Shown: positions 31,748-41,702 of the stretch, in pieces | Position numbering within the stretch: the stretch's first letter is position 1 | Layout: every line of letters begins with the position of its first letter | DNA from: Maribacter aquivivus | GTDB lineage: Bacteria > Bacteroidota > Bacteroidia > Flavobacteriales > Flavobacteriaceae | Reading direction: 5' to 3' | NCBI RefSeq assembly: GCF_900142175.1 | Contig: NZ_FQZX01000004.1 | Span: forward strand, 47,012 to 111,011 | Length of the DNA stretch: 64,000 bases | Translations under genes and position numbers: made by a program | Notes under the pieces: generated by a model | What the model saw: only the letters and a program-made list of their open reading frames with translations | Database searches by the model: none | What the model was told of the DNA's origin: nothing

Positions 31748-34477
31748 CTAATCAACTATGTTCGGCGCTAGCCATCTTTCTGCCTTCTCCAGAGATATAT
31801 CTTTACGTTCTGCAAAATCTTTAACCTGATCATCTTTTATTTTTCCTAATCCAAAATAACGTGCTTCTGGATTTCCAAAATAATACCCACTAACCGATGC
31901 TGCTGGCCACATTGCCAAACTATCCGTTAATTCTACCCCTATAGTTTCATTAACTTTTAAAATATCCCAAATGGTCAATTTCTCTAAGTGATCAGGACAA
32001 GCAGGATAACCTGGTGCAGGACGAATACCTTTGTATGATTCTTTAATTAAATCTTCATTGCTCAAATCTTCATTTGCAGCATAACCCCAATGTTTCATAC
32101 GCACTTCTTTATGCAAATATTCCGCAAAAGCCTCTGCCAAACGATCTGCTAAGGCTTTTACCATTATAGAATTATAATCATCTAAATCCTTTTCATATTT
32201 AGCCGCTAATTCTGCCGTACCAAACCCTGTAGACACGCAAAAACAACCCATATAATCTTGCCTACCAGATTCTTTAGGTGCTATAAAATCTGCCAATGCA
32301 TAATCTGCAACACCCTCTCTTTTCTGTAATTGTTGGCGAAGTGTTCTAAATGTAAAATGCTCTTCATCTCGCCCTTCAACTTCACTTAAAGTGATATCAA
32401 TATCATCCTCATTAATTGAGTTTGCCGGGAACAATCCAAAAATACCTTTTGCCTTCAATTTCTTTTCAGAAATAATTTTGTTCAGCATTGCTTTAGCATC
32501 TGCAAATAATTCGGTCGCTTGTTCTCCAACTACCTCATCGGTAAGTATAGCAGGGTATTTACCATGTAATTCCCAACTTCTAAAAAACGGAGTCCAATCA
32601 ATAAATGGTACTAGTATATTTAAATCTAAATCTTCAATAACCTGAATACCTAATTTGTTTGGTTTAACTATCTCAGAGGTTTTCCAATCGATCTTAAATT
32701 TATTTCTACGTGCAGCAGAAATAGGCTTGTAGGTTTTACTTGAAGAACGATTTAAGAACTTTTCCCTAAAAACATCATAATCATCCTTAATGCTCTTTTT
32801 ATAGCCTTTTGAAGTATCTTTTTGAAGCAAATCTCCCACAACGGTTACCGCCCTAGACGCATCATTTACATGCACTACAGCTTCATTGTATTGCGTATCA
32901 ATTTTTACTGCCGTATGTGCTTTACTTGTGGTTGCACCACCAATTAACAACGGAATCTTGAAGTCTTTACGTTCCATTTCCTTCGCTAAATGCACCATTT
33001 CATCTAATGACGGCGTAATCAATCCGCTAAGTCCTATAATATCTACATTGTGCTCAATGGCGGCTGCAATTATTTTTTCTGGTGGCACCATGACTCCTAA
33101 GTCAACAATCTCATAATTGTTACATGCCAAAACAACACCAACAATATTCTTACCAATATCATGCACATCACCTTTAACGGTTGCCATCAATATTTTACCT
33201 GCATTATCAGAATCTCCTTCTTGCGGATTCAATAACTTTTCTTCTTCTATGTATGGTAATAGATAAGCTACCGCCTTCTTCATTACTCGGGCAGATTTCA
33301 CTACTTGTGGCAAGAACATCTTTCCGCTTCCAAATAAATCACCAACCACATTCATACCGGTCATTAGATTTCCTTCAATAACCTGAATTGGCTTATCGGC
33401 AGCTAATCTGGCTTCTTCTACATCTTCTACTATGTATTGATCAATACCTTTTACCAAGGCACGTGTAATTCTATCTTGTAATGGCTCTTCTCTCCAAGAT
33501 AAATCTATCTTACTTTCTTTTGTTTTACCAACTACAGACTCTGCAAAATCTAGTAAACGCTCTGTTGCATCATCTCTTCTATTAAGAATAACATCTTCTA
33601 CACGTTCTAATAAATCTTTAGGAATATCATCGTAAACCTCTAGCATACTTGGGTTAACGATACCCATATTCATACCTGCTTTAATAGCATGGTACAAGAA
33701 AACAGAATGCATTGCCTCACGCACAGGATTGTTTCCCCTAAACGAAAACGAAACATTACTGACACCTCCACTAACACTTGCATGTGGTAAGTTTTCACGA
33801 ACCCATTTTGTAGCTCTGATAAAATCGAGAGCATTCAATTTATGCTCGTCCATACCTGTAGCAACAGGGAAAATATTTAAATCAAAAATGATATCTTCTG
33901 GTGCAAAATTGACTTTATTTACCAAAACATCATAAGAACGCTTTGCTATTTCAATACGTCGGTTATAATTATCTGCTTGTCCAACCTCATCAAATGCCAT
34001 CACGATTACCGCAGCACCATATCTTTTAATCAATTTTGCATGATGCAAAAATTGCACTTCACCTTCCTTTAAACTAATAGAGTTTACTACACACTTACCC
34101 TGCACTACTTGTAAACCAGCCTCAATGATTTCCCATTTAGAACTATCTATCATAATAGGAACACGAGAAATATCTGGCTCGGCAATGACCAAATTCAAAA
34201 ATTTGACCATGGCCTCTTTTCCATCAATCAGACCATCATCCATATTAATGTCGATAACCTGCGCTCCATTTTCTACCTGCTCCCTTGCAACCGCCAGTGC
34301 CTCTTCAAATTTCTCCTCCTTTACAAGACGAAGAAACTTTTTAGAACCTGCAACATTTGTTCGTTCACCAACATTGATAAAGTTAGTCTCGGGGGTAACA
34401 ATCAAGGGTTCTAATCCGCTTAGTTTTAAAAAGCGTTGCTCGTTGCTCGTTGCTCGTTGTTCGTTTTTTGTACTCAT
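31748..34477 (-). CDS. metH: Cobalamin-dependent methionine synthase, C-terminal part (pterin, B12 and activation domains)
   Basis: This 909-residue protein carries the last three MetH modules: methyl-THF (pterin)-binding barrel (about 25-290, [14 protein letters not shown]), B12-binding region with the axial His motif DVHDIGKN near residue 435, and the SAM-dependent reactivation domain (about 580-909, [20 protein letters not shown]). The homocysteine-binding module is the separate gene at 34870-35874. The first 15 residues ([15 protein letters not shown]) are encoded by a four-copy heptad repeat (34435-34465), so a change of one unit would shift the frame. Its ATG overlaps the stop of the inserted S23-family gene by four bases. 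Confidence 0.93.
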   Translation of the reverse strand: MSTKNEQRATSNEQRFLKLSGLEPLIVTPETNFINVGERTNVAGSKKFLRLVKEEKFEEALAVAREQVENGAQVIDINMDDGLIDGKEAMVKFLNLVIAEPDISRVPIMIDSSKWEIIEAGLQVVQGKCVVNSISLKEGEVQFLHHAKLIKRYGAAVIVMAFDEVGQADNYNRRIEIAKRSYDVLVNKVNFAPEDIIFDLNIFPVATGMDEHKLNALDFIRATKWVRENLPHASVSGGVSNVSFSFRGNNPVREAMHSVFLYHAIKAGMNMGIVNPSMLEVYDDIPKDLLERVEDVILNRRDDATERLLDFAESVVGKTKESKIDLSWREEPLQDRITRALVKGIDQYIVEDVEEARLAADKPIQVIEGNLMTGMNVVGDLFGSGKMFLPQVVKSARVMKKAVAYLLPYIEEEKLLNPQEGDSDNAGKILMATVKGDVHDIGKNIVGVVLACNNYEIVDLGVMVPPEKIIAAAIEHNVDIIGLSGLITPSLDEMVHLAKEMERKDFKIPLLIGGATTSKAHTAVKIDTQYNEAVVHVNDASRAVTVVGDLLQKDTSKGYKKSIKDDYDVFREKFLNRSSSKTYKPISAARRNKFKIDWKTSEIVKPNKLGIQVIEDLDLNILVPFIDWTPFFRSWELHGKYPAILTDEVVGEQATELFADAKAMLNKIISEKKLKAKGIFGLFPANSINEDDIDITLSEVEGRDEEHFTFRTLRQQLQKREGVADYALADFIAPKESGRQDYMGCFCVSTGFGTAELAAKYEKDLDDYNSIMVKALADRLAEAFAEYLHKEVRMKHWGYAANEDLSNEDLIKESYKGIRPAPGYPACPDHLEKLTIWDILKVNETIGVELTDSLAMWPAASVSGYYFGNPEARYFGLGKIKDDQVKDFAERKDISLEKAERWLAPNIVD
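34435..34465 (-). repeat. Heptad array (AACGAGC/GTTGCTC)4 inside the metH-C start
   Basis: On the plus strand the units are GTTGCTC three times, then GTTGTTC and GTT. On the minus strand the core is AACGAGC. It occupies codons 4-15 of metH-C. The AACGA core also occurs in the opposite orientation at 34848-34868, on the other side of the S23-family gene. Confidence 0.92.
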
Positions 34478-34821
34478 AATTTCTTGTGATAGTTTATGAA
34501 TCCGTTCAACAACTTTTTAACTCTTTCTATTTCTTTCAAAACGTTATCTATATCTGAAATGTAATTTAAATCTCCGGCTAAAATCAACTGCGTTTCCAGC
34601 TCATATAAAGAACCTCTCGCTATATGTAAAAAATGAATAGTCTCCTTATTGGATTGCCTTCCACAACCTTCTGCAATATTTGATGGTACAGAAATAACAC
34701 ATCGTCTAACCTGCGAGGTTAAAGAAAATTGTTCGTCTTTTGGAAAGGACTTTGTCAAAACATAAACTGTTTTAACAAGTACTCTAGCCTGCACCCAAAT
34801 GTCTAAATCTTTATAATCCAT
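34474..34821 (-). CDS. Four-helix-bundle protein, S23/23S-rRNA intervening-sequence (IVP) family
   Basis: This 115-residue all-alpha protein has the family signature: [51 protein letters not shown] and, near the end, [12 protein letters not shown]. Founding members are encoded in intervening sequences of split 23S rRNAs. Related Avd proteins assist diversity-generating retroelement reverse transcriptases. No rRNA is near here. Instead it sits between the two halves of metH, its stop overlapping the metH-C start (ATGA). It is flanked by heptad arrays of the same AACGA core in inverted orientation, which suggests arrival as a mobile unit. The function is unknown. Confidence 0.87.
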   Translation of the reverse strand: MDYKDLDIWVQARVLVKTVYVLTKSFPKDEQFSLTSQVRRCVISVPSNIAEGCGRQSNKETIHFLHIARGSLYELETQLILAGDLNYISDIDNVLKEIERVKKLLNGFINYHKKL

Positions 34822-34847
34822 TTAATTTTTATAACTACGATAAACCA

Positions 34848-34868
34848 TTAACGAGAAACGAAAAACGA
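34848..34868 (+). repeat. Heptad array (nAAACGA)3 touching the metH-N stop
   Basis: Heptads TTAACGA, GAAACGA, AAAACGA end one base before the metH-N stop codon. The AACGA core is the same as in 34435-34465 but on the opposite strand, so the two arrays bracket the S23-family gene as inverted repeats. Confidence 0.8.
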
Positions 34869-34869
34869 T

Positions 34870-35874
34870 TTATTTACTAACAACTGTCAACTTTCTAGGT
34901 TCATATTTAGCCACCATATTTGCTATCGCCGTAATATGCTCTGGTGTTGTTCCACAACAACCTCCTACAATATTTACTAATCCTTTTTCTGCGTATTCTT
35001 TTATTTGTGCTGCCATTTGCTCTGGAGTCTCATCATATTCCCCAAACGCATTTGGTAAACCTGCATTAGGGTGTGCAGAAACTGCATGCTCACTTTTTTT
35101 AGATAATACTTCTAAATGAGGTACCAGCTGACTTGCGCCTAAAGCGCAATTAAACCCTACCGATAAAATTGGAATATGTGAAATGGATATTAAAAAAGCT
35201 TCCGCTGTTTGTCCGGACAATGTTCTACCCGAAGCATCGGTAATTGTACCGCTCACCATAATTGGCACATCAATATTTCTTTCCTCTTTTACTTCTTCTA
35301 TAGCAAATAAAGCTGCTTTTGCATTTAAGGTATCAAATATGGTTTCTACCAATAATAAATCTGAACCACCATCTAACAAAGCTTCAACTTGTTGTTTATA
35401 GGCTATTCTTAATTCATCAAAAGACACGGCTCTATATCCTGGGTCATTTACATCTGGAGACATGCTTGCCGTCTTATTTGTGGGTCCTATACTACCAGCT
35501 ACAAATCGTGGTTTATTAGGTTCTTTCGCAGTGAATTCATCAGCTACTTTTTTCGCAATACGTGCAGATTCATAGTTAAGCTCATACACCAAATCTTCCA
35601 TGTAATAATCTGCCATGGCAATTGTTGTACCCGAAAATGTATTGGTCTCCACAATATCTGCCCCTGCAGCAAAGTATTTACGATGAACCTCAGCAATTGC
35701 CTCAGGTTGGGTTAGCGATAATAAATCATTATTGCCTTGTAAAGGGTGTTCCCATTCTTTAAAACGTTCTCCCCTAAAATCTTCCTCAGTAAATTTATAG
35801 CGTTGTAGCATCGTACCCATGGCACCATCTAATATGAGAATTCGCTCTTTTAAAATTTCTTTTATATCCTTCAT
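34870..35874 (-). CDS. metH: Methionine synthase homocysteine-binding module (homocysteine S-methyltransferase domain)
   Basis: This 334-residue zinc-dependent homocysteine-binding barrel corresponds to the first module of MetH. It begins [15 protein letters not shown]. The zinc ligands are in VGFNCALGA and [14 protein letters not shown]. It must act together with the separately encoded pterin/B12/activation protein (31748-34477). Splitting of MetH at this point is known in Bacteroidetes. Upstream is a SAM-I riboswitch, so synthesis should fall when SAM is plentiful. Immediately downstream are a heptad array and the S23-family gene. Confidence 0.93.
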   Translation of the reverse strand: MKDIKEILKERILILDGAMGTMLQRYKFTEEDFRGERFKEWEHPLQGNNDLLSLTQPEAIAEVHRKYFAAGADIVETNTFSGTTIAMADYYMEDLVYELNYESARIAKKVADEFTAKEPNKPRFVAGSIGPTNKTASMSPDVNDPGYRAVSFDELRIAYKQQVEALLDGGSDLLLVETIFDTLNAKAALFAIEEVKEERNIDVPIMVSGTITDASGRTLSGQTAEAFLISISHIPILSVGFNCALGASQLVPHLEVLSKKSEHAVSAHPNAGLPNAFGEYDETPEQMAAQIKEYAEKGLVNIVGGCCGTTPEHITAIANMVAKYEPRKLTVVSK

Positions 35875-35958
35875 TTTACGTTGTAAAAAGATTCTACATC
35901 CAATAAAAAACTAATTCGAAATCAAGTAAGGAAAGTTAGGCTAGATGCCTTTTCTTAA

Positions 35959-36103
35959 GTTATCTGTCTTTTGTAATGCTATTTTAAATAACACATTCTG
36001 CAGAAGTAAGCAGAATAAAGATAGAATGTAGCACCTTCTTTTCCATATTGGAAAGGGTTGCCAAGGTTTCAATGGGTCTAGTCCCTCCACCTTTCTTGAT
36101 AAC
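35959..36103 (-). promoter_or_regulatory. SAM-I (S-box) riboswitch upstream of split metH
   Basis: Read on the minus strand, the conserved S-box core is present: GTTATCAAGAAAGGTGGAGG, then ACTAGACCCATTGAAACC, TTGGCAACCC and AAGGTGCTACATTCT. P1 can close between GTTATC (36098-36103) and GATAAC (35959-35964). The P4 arm (CATTCT/AGAATG) is longer than usual. The leader ends about 85 bases before metH-N. Binding of SAM should switch off metH and probably the genes behind it. The open frame 35941-36168 is only this RNA. Confidence 0.92.
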
Positions 36104-36129
36104 GTTTCAATATATTTATGAACTAATTG

Positions 36130-36160
36130 CAAAGTAACGGCACAGTATGCTCTTATCCAA
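36130..36160 (-). promoter_or_regulatory. Promoter of the metH transcript (TTG-N20-TTACTTTG)
   Basis: On the minus strand a -33-like TTG (36158-36160) is followed after 20 bases by TTACTTTG (36130-36137), one base from the TAnnTTTG consensus. Transcription would begin about 20 bases before the riboswitch aptamer, a sensible position. Confidence 0.5.
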
Positions 36161-36210
36161 AACTTCAATAGGTTATTTAGTTAACGAAATTCTGGGGAAT
36201 TGTCATAAAA

Positions 36211-36242
36211 AAACCTCTGAATCATTAAAGAATCAGAGGTTT
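36211..36242 (-). terminator. Terminator after the ferredoxin-NADP reductase-like gene
   Basis: AAACCTCTGA and TCAGAGGTTT form a 10-bp stem. On the minus strand it is followed by TTTTT (36206-36210). It separates the fpr-like gene from the metH promoter. Confidence 0.85.
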
Positions 36243-36263
36243 CTGCCATATTACTTAAGTATT

Positions 36264-37325
36264 TTAGGCTATACTTTGTACTACTTCTTTCTTAGCTTCT
36301 TTCTTAGAACCATCAAATCCTTCGACTCCGCCAACGGTAGTATACTTCATTACATATCGTTTACCCGGATTGATTTGTTGGTATGCATACTGACACATTA
36401 CTGCAGCTTCATGGAAACCTGACAATATCAATTTCAGTTTACCTTCGTATGTATTTACATCGCCAATTGCATATACTCCCGGTATGTTTGTTTGATAATC
36501 TTTTGCGTTGTTTACCTTAATCGCATTCTTATGAATATCTAAGCCCCAATCACCTATAGGACCTAATTTAGGTGATAAACCAAAAAGCGGAATAAAATTA
36601 TCAACTTCTAAATAGGTATCTTCTTTCTCTTTATCTGTATGTTTTATAACTACAGCCTCAAGTTGATTTTTACCATGTAATTCTTTAACCTCAGCTTTAG
36701 TAATCAATTTTATTTTACCAAGCTTAGCCAATTCAGCTGCTTTTTCAACAGAATCCAAAGCGCCCCTAAATTCATCTCTTCTATGTACCAAAGTCACCTC
36801 TGAAGCCACATCTGTTAAAAATATAGCCCAGTCTAAAGCAGAATCTCCACCACCAGAAATTACGACCTTTTTATCGCGATATACTTCTGGATCTTTAATC
36901 ATATAAGCAACACCGGTATCCTCAAAATTTACAATGTTCTCGATAGGTGGTTTTCTTGGTTCAAAAGAACCTAAACCACCAGCAATAACTACTACTGGCG
37001 CATTATGCTGCGTTCCTTTATTTGTCGTTACTACAAAAGAACCATCTTCCAATTTATCTAAAGTTTCCGCTCTTTCGCCTAACGTAAATCCTGGCTCAAA
37101 AGGTTTTATTTGTTCCATTAGATTATCTACCAAAGTACCCGCAAGGATTTCTGGAAATGCCGGAATATCATAAATAGGCTTCTTTGGATATATCTCTGAA
37201 CATTGTCCACCTGGTTGTGGCAACGCATCTATTAAATGTGTTTTTAATTTTAACAATCCTGCTTCAAACACCGTAAACAATCCGGTTGGTCCCGCTCCTA
37301 TAATGAGCATATCTGTTTTAATCAT
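36264..37325 (-). CDS. Thioredoxin-reductase-like ferredoxin-NADP+ reductase
   Basis: This 353-residue flavoprotein has two Rossmann sites: FAD at the N-terminus (IIGAGPTGLFTVFEAG) and NADPH mid-protein (VVISGGGDSALDWAIFL). There is no CxxC redox pair, which separates it from thioredoxin reductase and fits the TrxR-like FNR group. It lies downstream of the sulfite reductase and cobA, so it may feed electrons from NADPH through ferredoxin to siroheme sulfite reductase. That link is inferred from position. The length is typical. Confidence 0.87.
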   Translation of the reverse strand: MIKTDMLIIGAGPTGLFTVFEAGLLKLKTHLIDALPQPGGQCSEIYPKKPIYDIPAFPEILAGTLVDNLMEQIKPFEPGFTLGERAETLDKLEDGSFVVTTNKGTQHNAPVVVIAGGLGSFEPRKPPIENIVNFEDTGVAYMIKDPEVYRDKKVVISGGGDSALDWAIFLTDVASEVTLVHRRDEFRGALDSVEKAAELAKLGKIKLITKAEVKELHGKNQLEAVVIKHTDKEKEDTYLEVDNFIPLFGLSPKLGPIGDWGLDIHKNAIKVNNAKDYQTNIPGVYAIGDVNTYEGKLKLILSGFHEAAVMCQYAYQQINPGKRYVMKYTTVGGVEGFDGSKKEAKKEVVQSIA

Positions 37326-37404
37326 AACTATTTATTGATATAGAGCAGCTAGTATTGAGTCTTCACTCCCTATGCTACTTCTTTAAATTCTACTTTATAT
37401 TTAA

Positions 37405-37432
37405 ACTACTTACTTATTACTATTTACTCAAT
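37405..37432. repeat. Heptad array (ACTnnTT)4 overlapping the cobA stop
   Basis: Units ACTACTT, ACTTATT, ACTATTT, ACTCAAT run across the 3' end of cobA (stop at 37420-37422). They are degenerate but in register. Confidence 0.55.
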
Positions 37433-38238
37433 GAGGTTTCTACTGGACTCAACCTGACATTCTCATTACTTGAATATTCAAGCTTTGCCTTCATCAGTGA
37501 TTCTCTATGCCTTACAACTTCCCCTATTATAATAATAGCAGGATTAGATAACTCTTCTTTTTCCACTACATCAACAATAGTTTCTATAGTGCCTATACCT
37601 ACCTTTTCATTTTCACGAGTTCCATTCTGAATAATTGCAACAGGCATGTCTGACTTACCTTCGCCTTTAAACAATGCTACTATCTGTGGTAGTTTGGACA
37701 TCCCCATAAGTATTACTACAGTAGCACTACTTTTAGCTGCTAAGGCAACATCTGTTGATAGTTTATGTTCTTTTGTTGTTCCCGTAATTACCCAAAAACT
37801 TTCTGACGCTCCTCTTTTTGTTACTGGAATATTTTGATATGCCGGTACACTTAAACTAGAGGAAATACCAGGAACCATGGCAACTTCTAAACCATGCGAT
37901 GCTGCATATTCCATTTCCTCAGAACCACGACCAAATACAAACGGATCTCCACCTTTTAAACGAACTACATGTCCGTGCGATTTTGCCCTACTTATAATGA
38001 GCTGATTAATCTGCTCTTGCTGATAGGCATAGCATCCTTTGCGTTTACCAACAAAAATTAATTCTGCATTTTTAGCGTAGTCTAGCAAATCTTCATTTAC
38101 CAAAGCATCGTACAACACAACATCGGCATTTTCCAGCGCCTTAATCGCTTTTAAAGTGATCAATTCTATATCACCAGGTCCTGCACCTACTACGGTTAAT
38201 TTTGCCTGTCTATTTTTATGTAAATTACTATCTGCCAT
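37420..38238 (-). CDS. cobA: Uroporphyrinogen-III C-methyltransferase
   Basis: This 272-residue SAM-dependent enzyme makes precorrin-2 by adding methyl groups to uroporphyrinogen III, the branch to siroheme and B12. Motifs are VVGAGPGDIELITLKAIKAL at the N-terminus, VLYDALV, and KGGDPFVFGRGSEE. It follows sulfite reductase by three bases, and siroheme is the cofactor of that enzyme. The C-terminus runs into a heptad array, so the last few residues (VETSLSK) may be repeat-derived. No CysG-type oxidase/chelatase domain is fused. Confidence 0.94.
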   Translation of the reverse strand: MADSNLHKNRQAKLTVVGAGPGDIELITLKAIKALENADVVLYDALVNEDLLDYAKNAELIFVGKRKGCYAYQQEQINQLIISRAKSHGHVVRLKGGDPFVFGRGSEEMEYAASHGLEVAMVPGISSSLSVPAYQNIPVTKRGASESFWVITGTTKEHKLSTDVALAAKSSATVVILMGMSKLPQIVALFKGEGKSDMPVAIIQNGTRENEKVGIGTIETIVDVVEKEELSNPAIIIIGEVVRHRESLMKAKLEYSSNENVRLSPVETSLSK

Positions 38239-38241
38239 GAT

Positions 38242-40332
38242 TTATGCTTCTGCTAATTCCTGTTCTCTAAATTTCGCAACAATCTCTAAAAACGCTTTAG
38301 CATCTTTAATATACGATGCTGCAAAAGCTTTTGATGGCTCATTTTGATTCAATTGAAGAACCAATTTCTCGAATCCGCCTGCAACAGCAATTCTTCCATC
38401 GGCTACAAATTTCTCATCGAAATCTTTAATGATACTTACATGCGTATTTACTTTCGTATTCTCTGACGTTAACATTGCTTTCGCTGAATTTACCATTGAA
38501 GAATATGCGTGGTAGATACTTGCCGACCATTTTTCGGCATCGAACATATCTTGTGCATTCTGTATTTTCTCTTCACTTTCAAAAAGTAGCGTCGCAATTA
38601 AATCAATTACAACTCCGGCACACTCACCTACTCCAATAGCTTTTTCATAACGCTCCGTATTTCCCCAGTCTATAAAGTCTTCCGGTGTTAAATCATCTAT
38701 TGATGAAAGTGGCGTAAGAAAATCATAGAAATACATTTGTCCTTTTTCTGCATAATAATCAGGGAACGATAAATCGCCACCATTTGCATCAAAATCATTT
38801 AGTATTAAACGTAATGCTTCCGGACCTCTTTTACTTGGTACTTTTACCACCTTATCAGCAAAACGTCCTTGACCGTTACCATCTGTACTTCCTCCCAACA
38901 GAACCTGAAGTGCAGGTGCAACTAATTTATCTTTTGTACGAACAGACATTCCTTGAAAACCAATATTTGCCATATTGTGTTGTCCGCAGGCATTCATACA
39001 TCCACTAATTTTTATAACAACATCTTCGTTATTAATATAATCTGGATATTCTGTTTTAATTACTCTTTCTAATTCTTCTGCAATACCTGTACTACTAGCA
39101 ATACCTAAGTTACACGTATCTGTACCTGGGCAAGCAGTAATATCTAATGCCTTGTTATAGCCAGCATCGGTAAAGCCTAATTCTTTTAATTCAGTATAGA
39201 AAAATTCAATATTTTCTTCTTTTACAAAAGGAATTAAAATATTCTGACGTAGCGACAACCTTAATTCTCCTGCAGCATATTTCTGTACCAAATTCGCCAA
39301 TAAGCGTGCTTTATCAGTATAAAAATCACCTAATAAAACTTTGATACCAATAGCAACATAACCTGGTTGTTTCTGTGGTACTACATTCGTTGATTTCCAC
39401 TGCTCAAATTCTTTCTGATTAGAAATTTCTACTTTAGGAACTTCTAATTGTGAAACTTTTATCTTCGGATATTCTTCTGGATTAATTGGAAAAGTATCAA
39501 AAGGAACAGCTGTTTTCTCTGCTGCCAATAATTCTTTGAATCCGTCAAGACCTAAATCCTTCAGTAAAAACTTCATTCTAGCCTTTGCTCTACTCTTACG
39601 CTCACCGTAACGGTCAAAAACTCTAATAACCGTTTCCATTAAAGGAATAATTTGATCCGCTGGTAAAAAGCTATACAACTCATCTGCATGTCTTGGCTGA
39701 GAACCTAATCCGCCACCAAGCATTACTTTAAAACCTGGCTCTCCATTTTCAAGCTTAGCAATAAAACCTAAATCGTGCATGTATGAAAGTCCGGTATCGG
39801 CATCACTTGCAGAGAAAGAAACCTTGAACTTACGTCCCATTTCTTGACTCACAGGATTTCTTAAGAAATACTGGAATAATGCATGTGCATAAGGCGAAAC
39901 ATCAAAAGGTTCATCTACATCTATACCTGCAGTTTCACTAGCCGTTACATTACGTACCGTGTTACCACATGCTTCTCTTAATGTAATATCATCCTTTTCT
40001 AATTCTGACCATAACTCTGGAGTCCTGTTCAAATCCACATAGTGAATTTGTATATCTTGCCGCGTAGTAATGTGTAACCTACCTGTAGAATACTCGTCTG
40101 ATACATCACAAATACGAAGCAATTGATTAGAAGTTACCTTACCGTATGGTAATTTTATACGAATCATTTGAACCCCTTCTTGACGCTGACCGTATACTCC
40201 ACGAGCCAAACGTAGGCTTCTAAATTTCTCCTCATCTAATTTGCCGCCATGGAACTCATGAATCTTGCGTTCCAATTCTAAAATATCATTCGCAACTACT
40301 TGATTCTCTATTTCTGTTCTAAAACTCTGCAT
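38242..40332 (-). CDS. Siroheme sulfite (nitrite) reductase with C-terminal HEPN-like domain
   Basis: This 696-residue protein has two nitrite/sulfite reductase ferredoxin-like halves. The coupled [4Fe-4S]/siroheme site is TACPGTDTCNLGIA followed by ISGCMNACGQH (C-x5-C and C-x3-C). The last 130 residues are helical and resemble the HEPN-like extension seen in Bacteroidetes homologues. With CysDN, CysH and CobA around it, sulfite to sulfide is the likely reaction; nitrite is possible. A candidate Rrf2 operator (40389-40406) and a heptad array (40338-40368) precede the start. Confidence 0.92.
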   Translation of the reverse strand: MQSFRTEIENQVVANDILELERKIHEFHGGKLDEEKFRSLRLARGVYGQRQEGVQMIRIKLPYGKVTSNQLLRICDVSDEYSTGRLHITTRQDIQIHYVDLNRTPELWSELEKDDITLREACGNTVRNVTASETAGIDVDEPFDVSPYAHALFQYFLRNPVSQEMGRKFKVSFSASDADTGLSYMHDLGFIAKLENGEPGFKVMLGGGLGSQPRHADELYSFLPADQIIPLMETVIRVFDRYGERKSRAKARMKFLLKDLGLDGFKELLAAEKTAVPFDTFPINPEEYPKIKVSQLEVPKVEISNQKEFEQWKSTNVVPQKQPGYVAIGIKVLLGDFYTDKARLLANLVQKYAAGELRLSLRQNILIPFVKEENIEFFYTELKELGFTDAGYNKALDITACPGTDTCNLGIASSTGIAEELERVIKTEYPDYINNEDVVIKISGCMNACGQHNMANIGFQGMSVRTKDKLVAPALQVLLGGSTDGNGQGRFADKVVKVPSKRGPEALRLILNDFDANGGDLSFPDYYAEKGQMYFYDFLTPLSSIDDLTPEDFIDWGNTERYEKAIGVGECAGVVIDLIATLLFESEEKIQNAQDMFDAEKWSASIYHAYSSMVNSAKAMLTSENTKVNTHVSIIKDFDEKFVADGRIAVAGGFEKLVLQLNQNEPSKAFAASYIKDAKAFLEIVAKFREQELAEA

Positions 40333-40337
40333 TGCTC

Positions 40338-40368
40338 GGTATTAAGTATTCAGCACTACGTACTGAGA
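40338..40368. repeat. Heptad array just upstream of sulfite reductase
   Basis: Units GGTATTA, AGTATTC, AGCACTA, CGTACTG (then AGAT) begin five bases from the ATG, inside the presumed 5' leader. Confidence 0.65.
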
Positions 40369-40388
40369 TAAATTATTACTATATTTTG

Positions 40389-40406
40389 CCTATAGATTTT
40401 ATAGAC
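40389..40406. promoter_or_regulatory. Candidate sulfur-regulon operator, site 3 (sulfite reductase)
   Basis: CCTATAGATTTTATAGAC, with inner dyad CTATA-GATTT-TATAG. It matches sites at 43720-43737 and 43799-43816 (consensus CCTAYWRATTTWRTAGA) and lies 57 bases upstream of the sulfite reductase start. It is a likely target of the neighbouring Rrf2 regulator. Confidence 0.6.
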
Positions 40407-40445
40407 TTATTAAAAACAGTCAATATTAAAATTGACCTTTTATAT

Positions 40446-41693
40446 TTAACTAATGAATCCCGCTCCTACGGTACTATTAGATTTGGTGTCTATTAAAATA
40501 AACGAACCGTTAGTTCTGTGATTCTTAAATTGATCATAGAAGATTGGTTTATTTAAACGAAAGCTAACCTGGGCTATATCATTCATACCCAAAGAATCTG
40601 CTTCTGTATCGATACCCGAATAATCCGGAGCAATTTTATGATGTACTTGTTCTACTTTTGCCAATACTTTGTTGACACCGTGTTGTACTATATATTTATT
40701 TCCTGTTGCTAAAGGCAATGAATCCATCCAAGAAATTGTAGCTGTAAATTGCTTATCTACTGTTGGTAAATCATTGGCTTTCACTAACATGTCTCCACGG
40801 CTTAAGTTGATTTCATCATCTAATGTGATTGTTACCGATGAACGTCTAGAAGCTGTTTTGTATTTTTTATCGTGAAAATAAATGTCCTTTATCTTAGAAC
40901 GTGTTTGCGAAGGCAGTGCTACTACCTCATCACCTACACTTAACTCGCCACCATATACCTTACCTGCAAATCCTCTAAAATCATGATGCTCATCTGTCTT
41001 AGGGCGAATAACATATTGTACTGGAAAACGTGGTGTACCTACATTAAAAATATCTTTTCTATCTAAGGCTTCAAAATGTTCTAACAAAGTAGGACCTGTA
41101 TACCAAGGTGTCTTGTCCGTTTTATTTACTACGTTATCTCCTTTTAATGCACTTACTGGAATGAAGGTGATTTTCTGGTCTTGGTAATCGCGTTTTGCCA
41201 TCAATTCTTGAAAATCGGCTTTAATAGCGTTATACGTTTCCTCAGAATAATCAACCAAATCCATCTTATTAATTGCCACTACAACATCTTTAATGCGCAG
41301 TAAATTATTAATAAAGAAATGTCTGTTTGTTTGTTCAATTACACCTTTTCTAGCATCGATCAATATAATCGCCGCCTGTGAAGTAGATGCACCAGTAACC
41401 ATGTTACGTGTATATTCTACATGCCCAGGGGTATCTGCAATAATGTAACTTTTCTTTGCTGTAGAGAAATAAATATGGGCAACATCTATAGTGATTCCTT
41501 GCTCACGTTCCGCTACCAAACCATCTGTTGCCAAAGAGAAATCTAAATAATCATATCCCTTTTGCTTACTGGTCTTTTCAATTGCCTCTAACTTATCGCT
41601 GGTCAATGATTTTGTATCATACAGTATTCTACCGATCAAGGTACTTTTACCGTCATCTACACTACCTGCTGTTGCTATTTTTAGTACTTCCAT
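40446..41693 (-). CDS. cysN: Sulfate adenylyltransferase subunit 1 (GTPase)
   Basis: This 415-residue translation-factor-type GTPase drives ATP sulfurylase. The P-loop is GSVDDGKSTLIGRILYDTK, G3 is DTPGHVEYTRNM, and G4 is NKMD. Beta-barrel domains follow. It lacks a fused APS kinase (CysC) domain, so APS kinase must be elsewhere if PAPS is the CysH substrate. It is paired with cysD upstream (gap of 105 bases filled with heptad arrays). The length is normal for the single-function form. Confidence 0.94.
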   Translation of the reverse strand: MEVLKIATAGSVDDGKSTLIGRILYDTKSLTSDKLEAIEKTSKQKGYDYLDFSLATDGLVAEREQGITIDVAHIYFSTAKKSYIIADTPGHVEYTRNMVTGASTSQAAIILIDARKGVIEQTNRHFFINNLLRIKDVVVAINKMDLVDYSEETYNAIKADFQELMAKRDYQDQKITFIPVSALKGDNVVNKTDKTPWYTGPTLLEHFEALDRKDIFNVGTPRFPVQYVIRPKTDEHHDFRGFAGKVYGGELSVGDEVVALPSQTRSKIKDIYFHDKKYKTASRRSSVTITLDDEINLSRGDMLVKANDLPTVDKQFTATISWMDSLPLATGNKYIVQHGVNKVLAKVEQVHHKIAPDYSGIDTEADSLGMNDIAQVSFRLNKPIFYDQFKNHRTNGSFILIDTKSNSTVGAGFIS

Positions 41694-41702
41694 TTTAATG
41701 CT

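Noticed and set aside
34870..35874. metH as a pseudogene broken into two pieces
   Set aside because: Both parts have complete domains, starts and stops, and this split is known in Bacteroidetes; only the inserted S23-family gene is unusual.
35941..36168. 75-codon minus-strand open frame upstream of metH
   Set aside because: The stretch is the SAM-I riboswitch; its conserved bases follow RNA structure, not codons.
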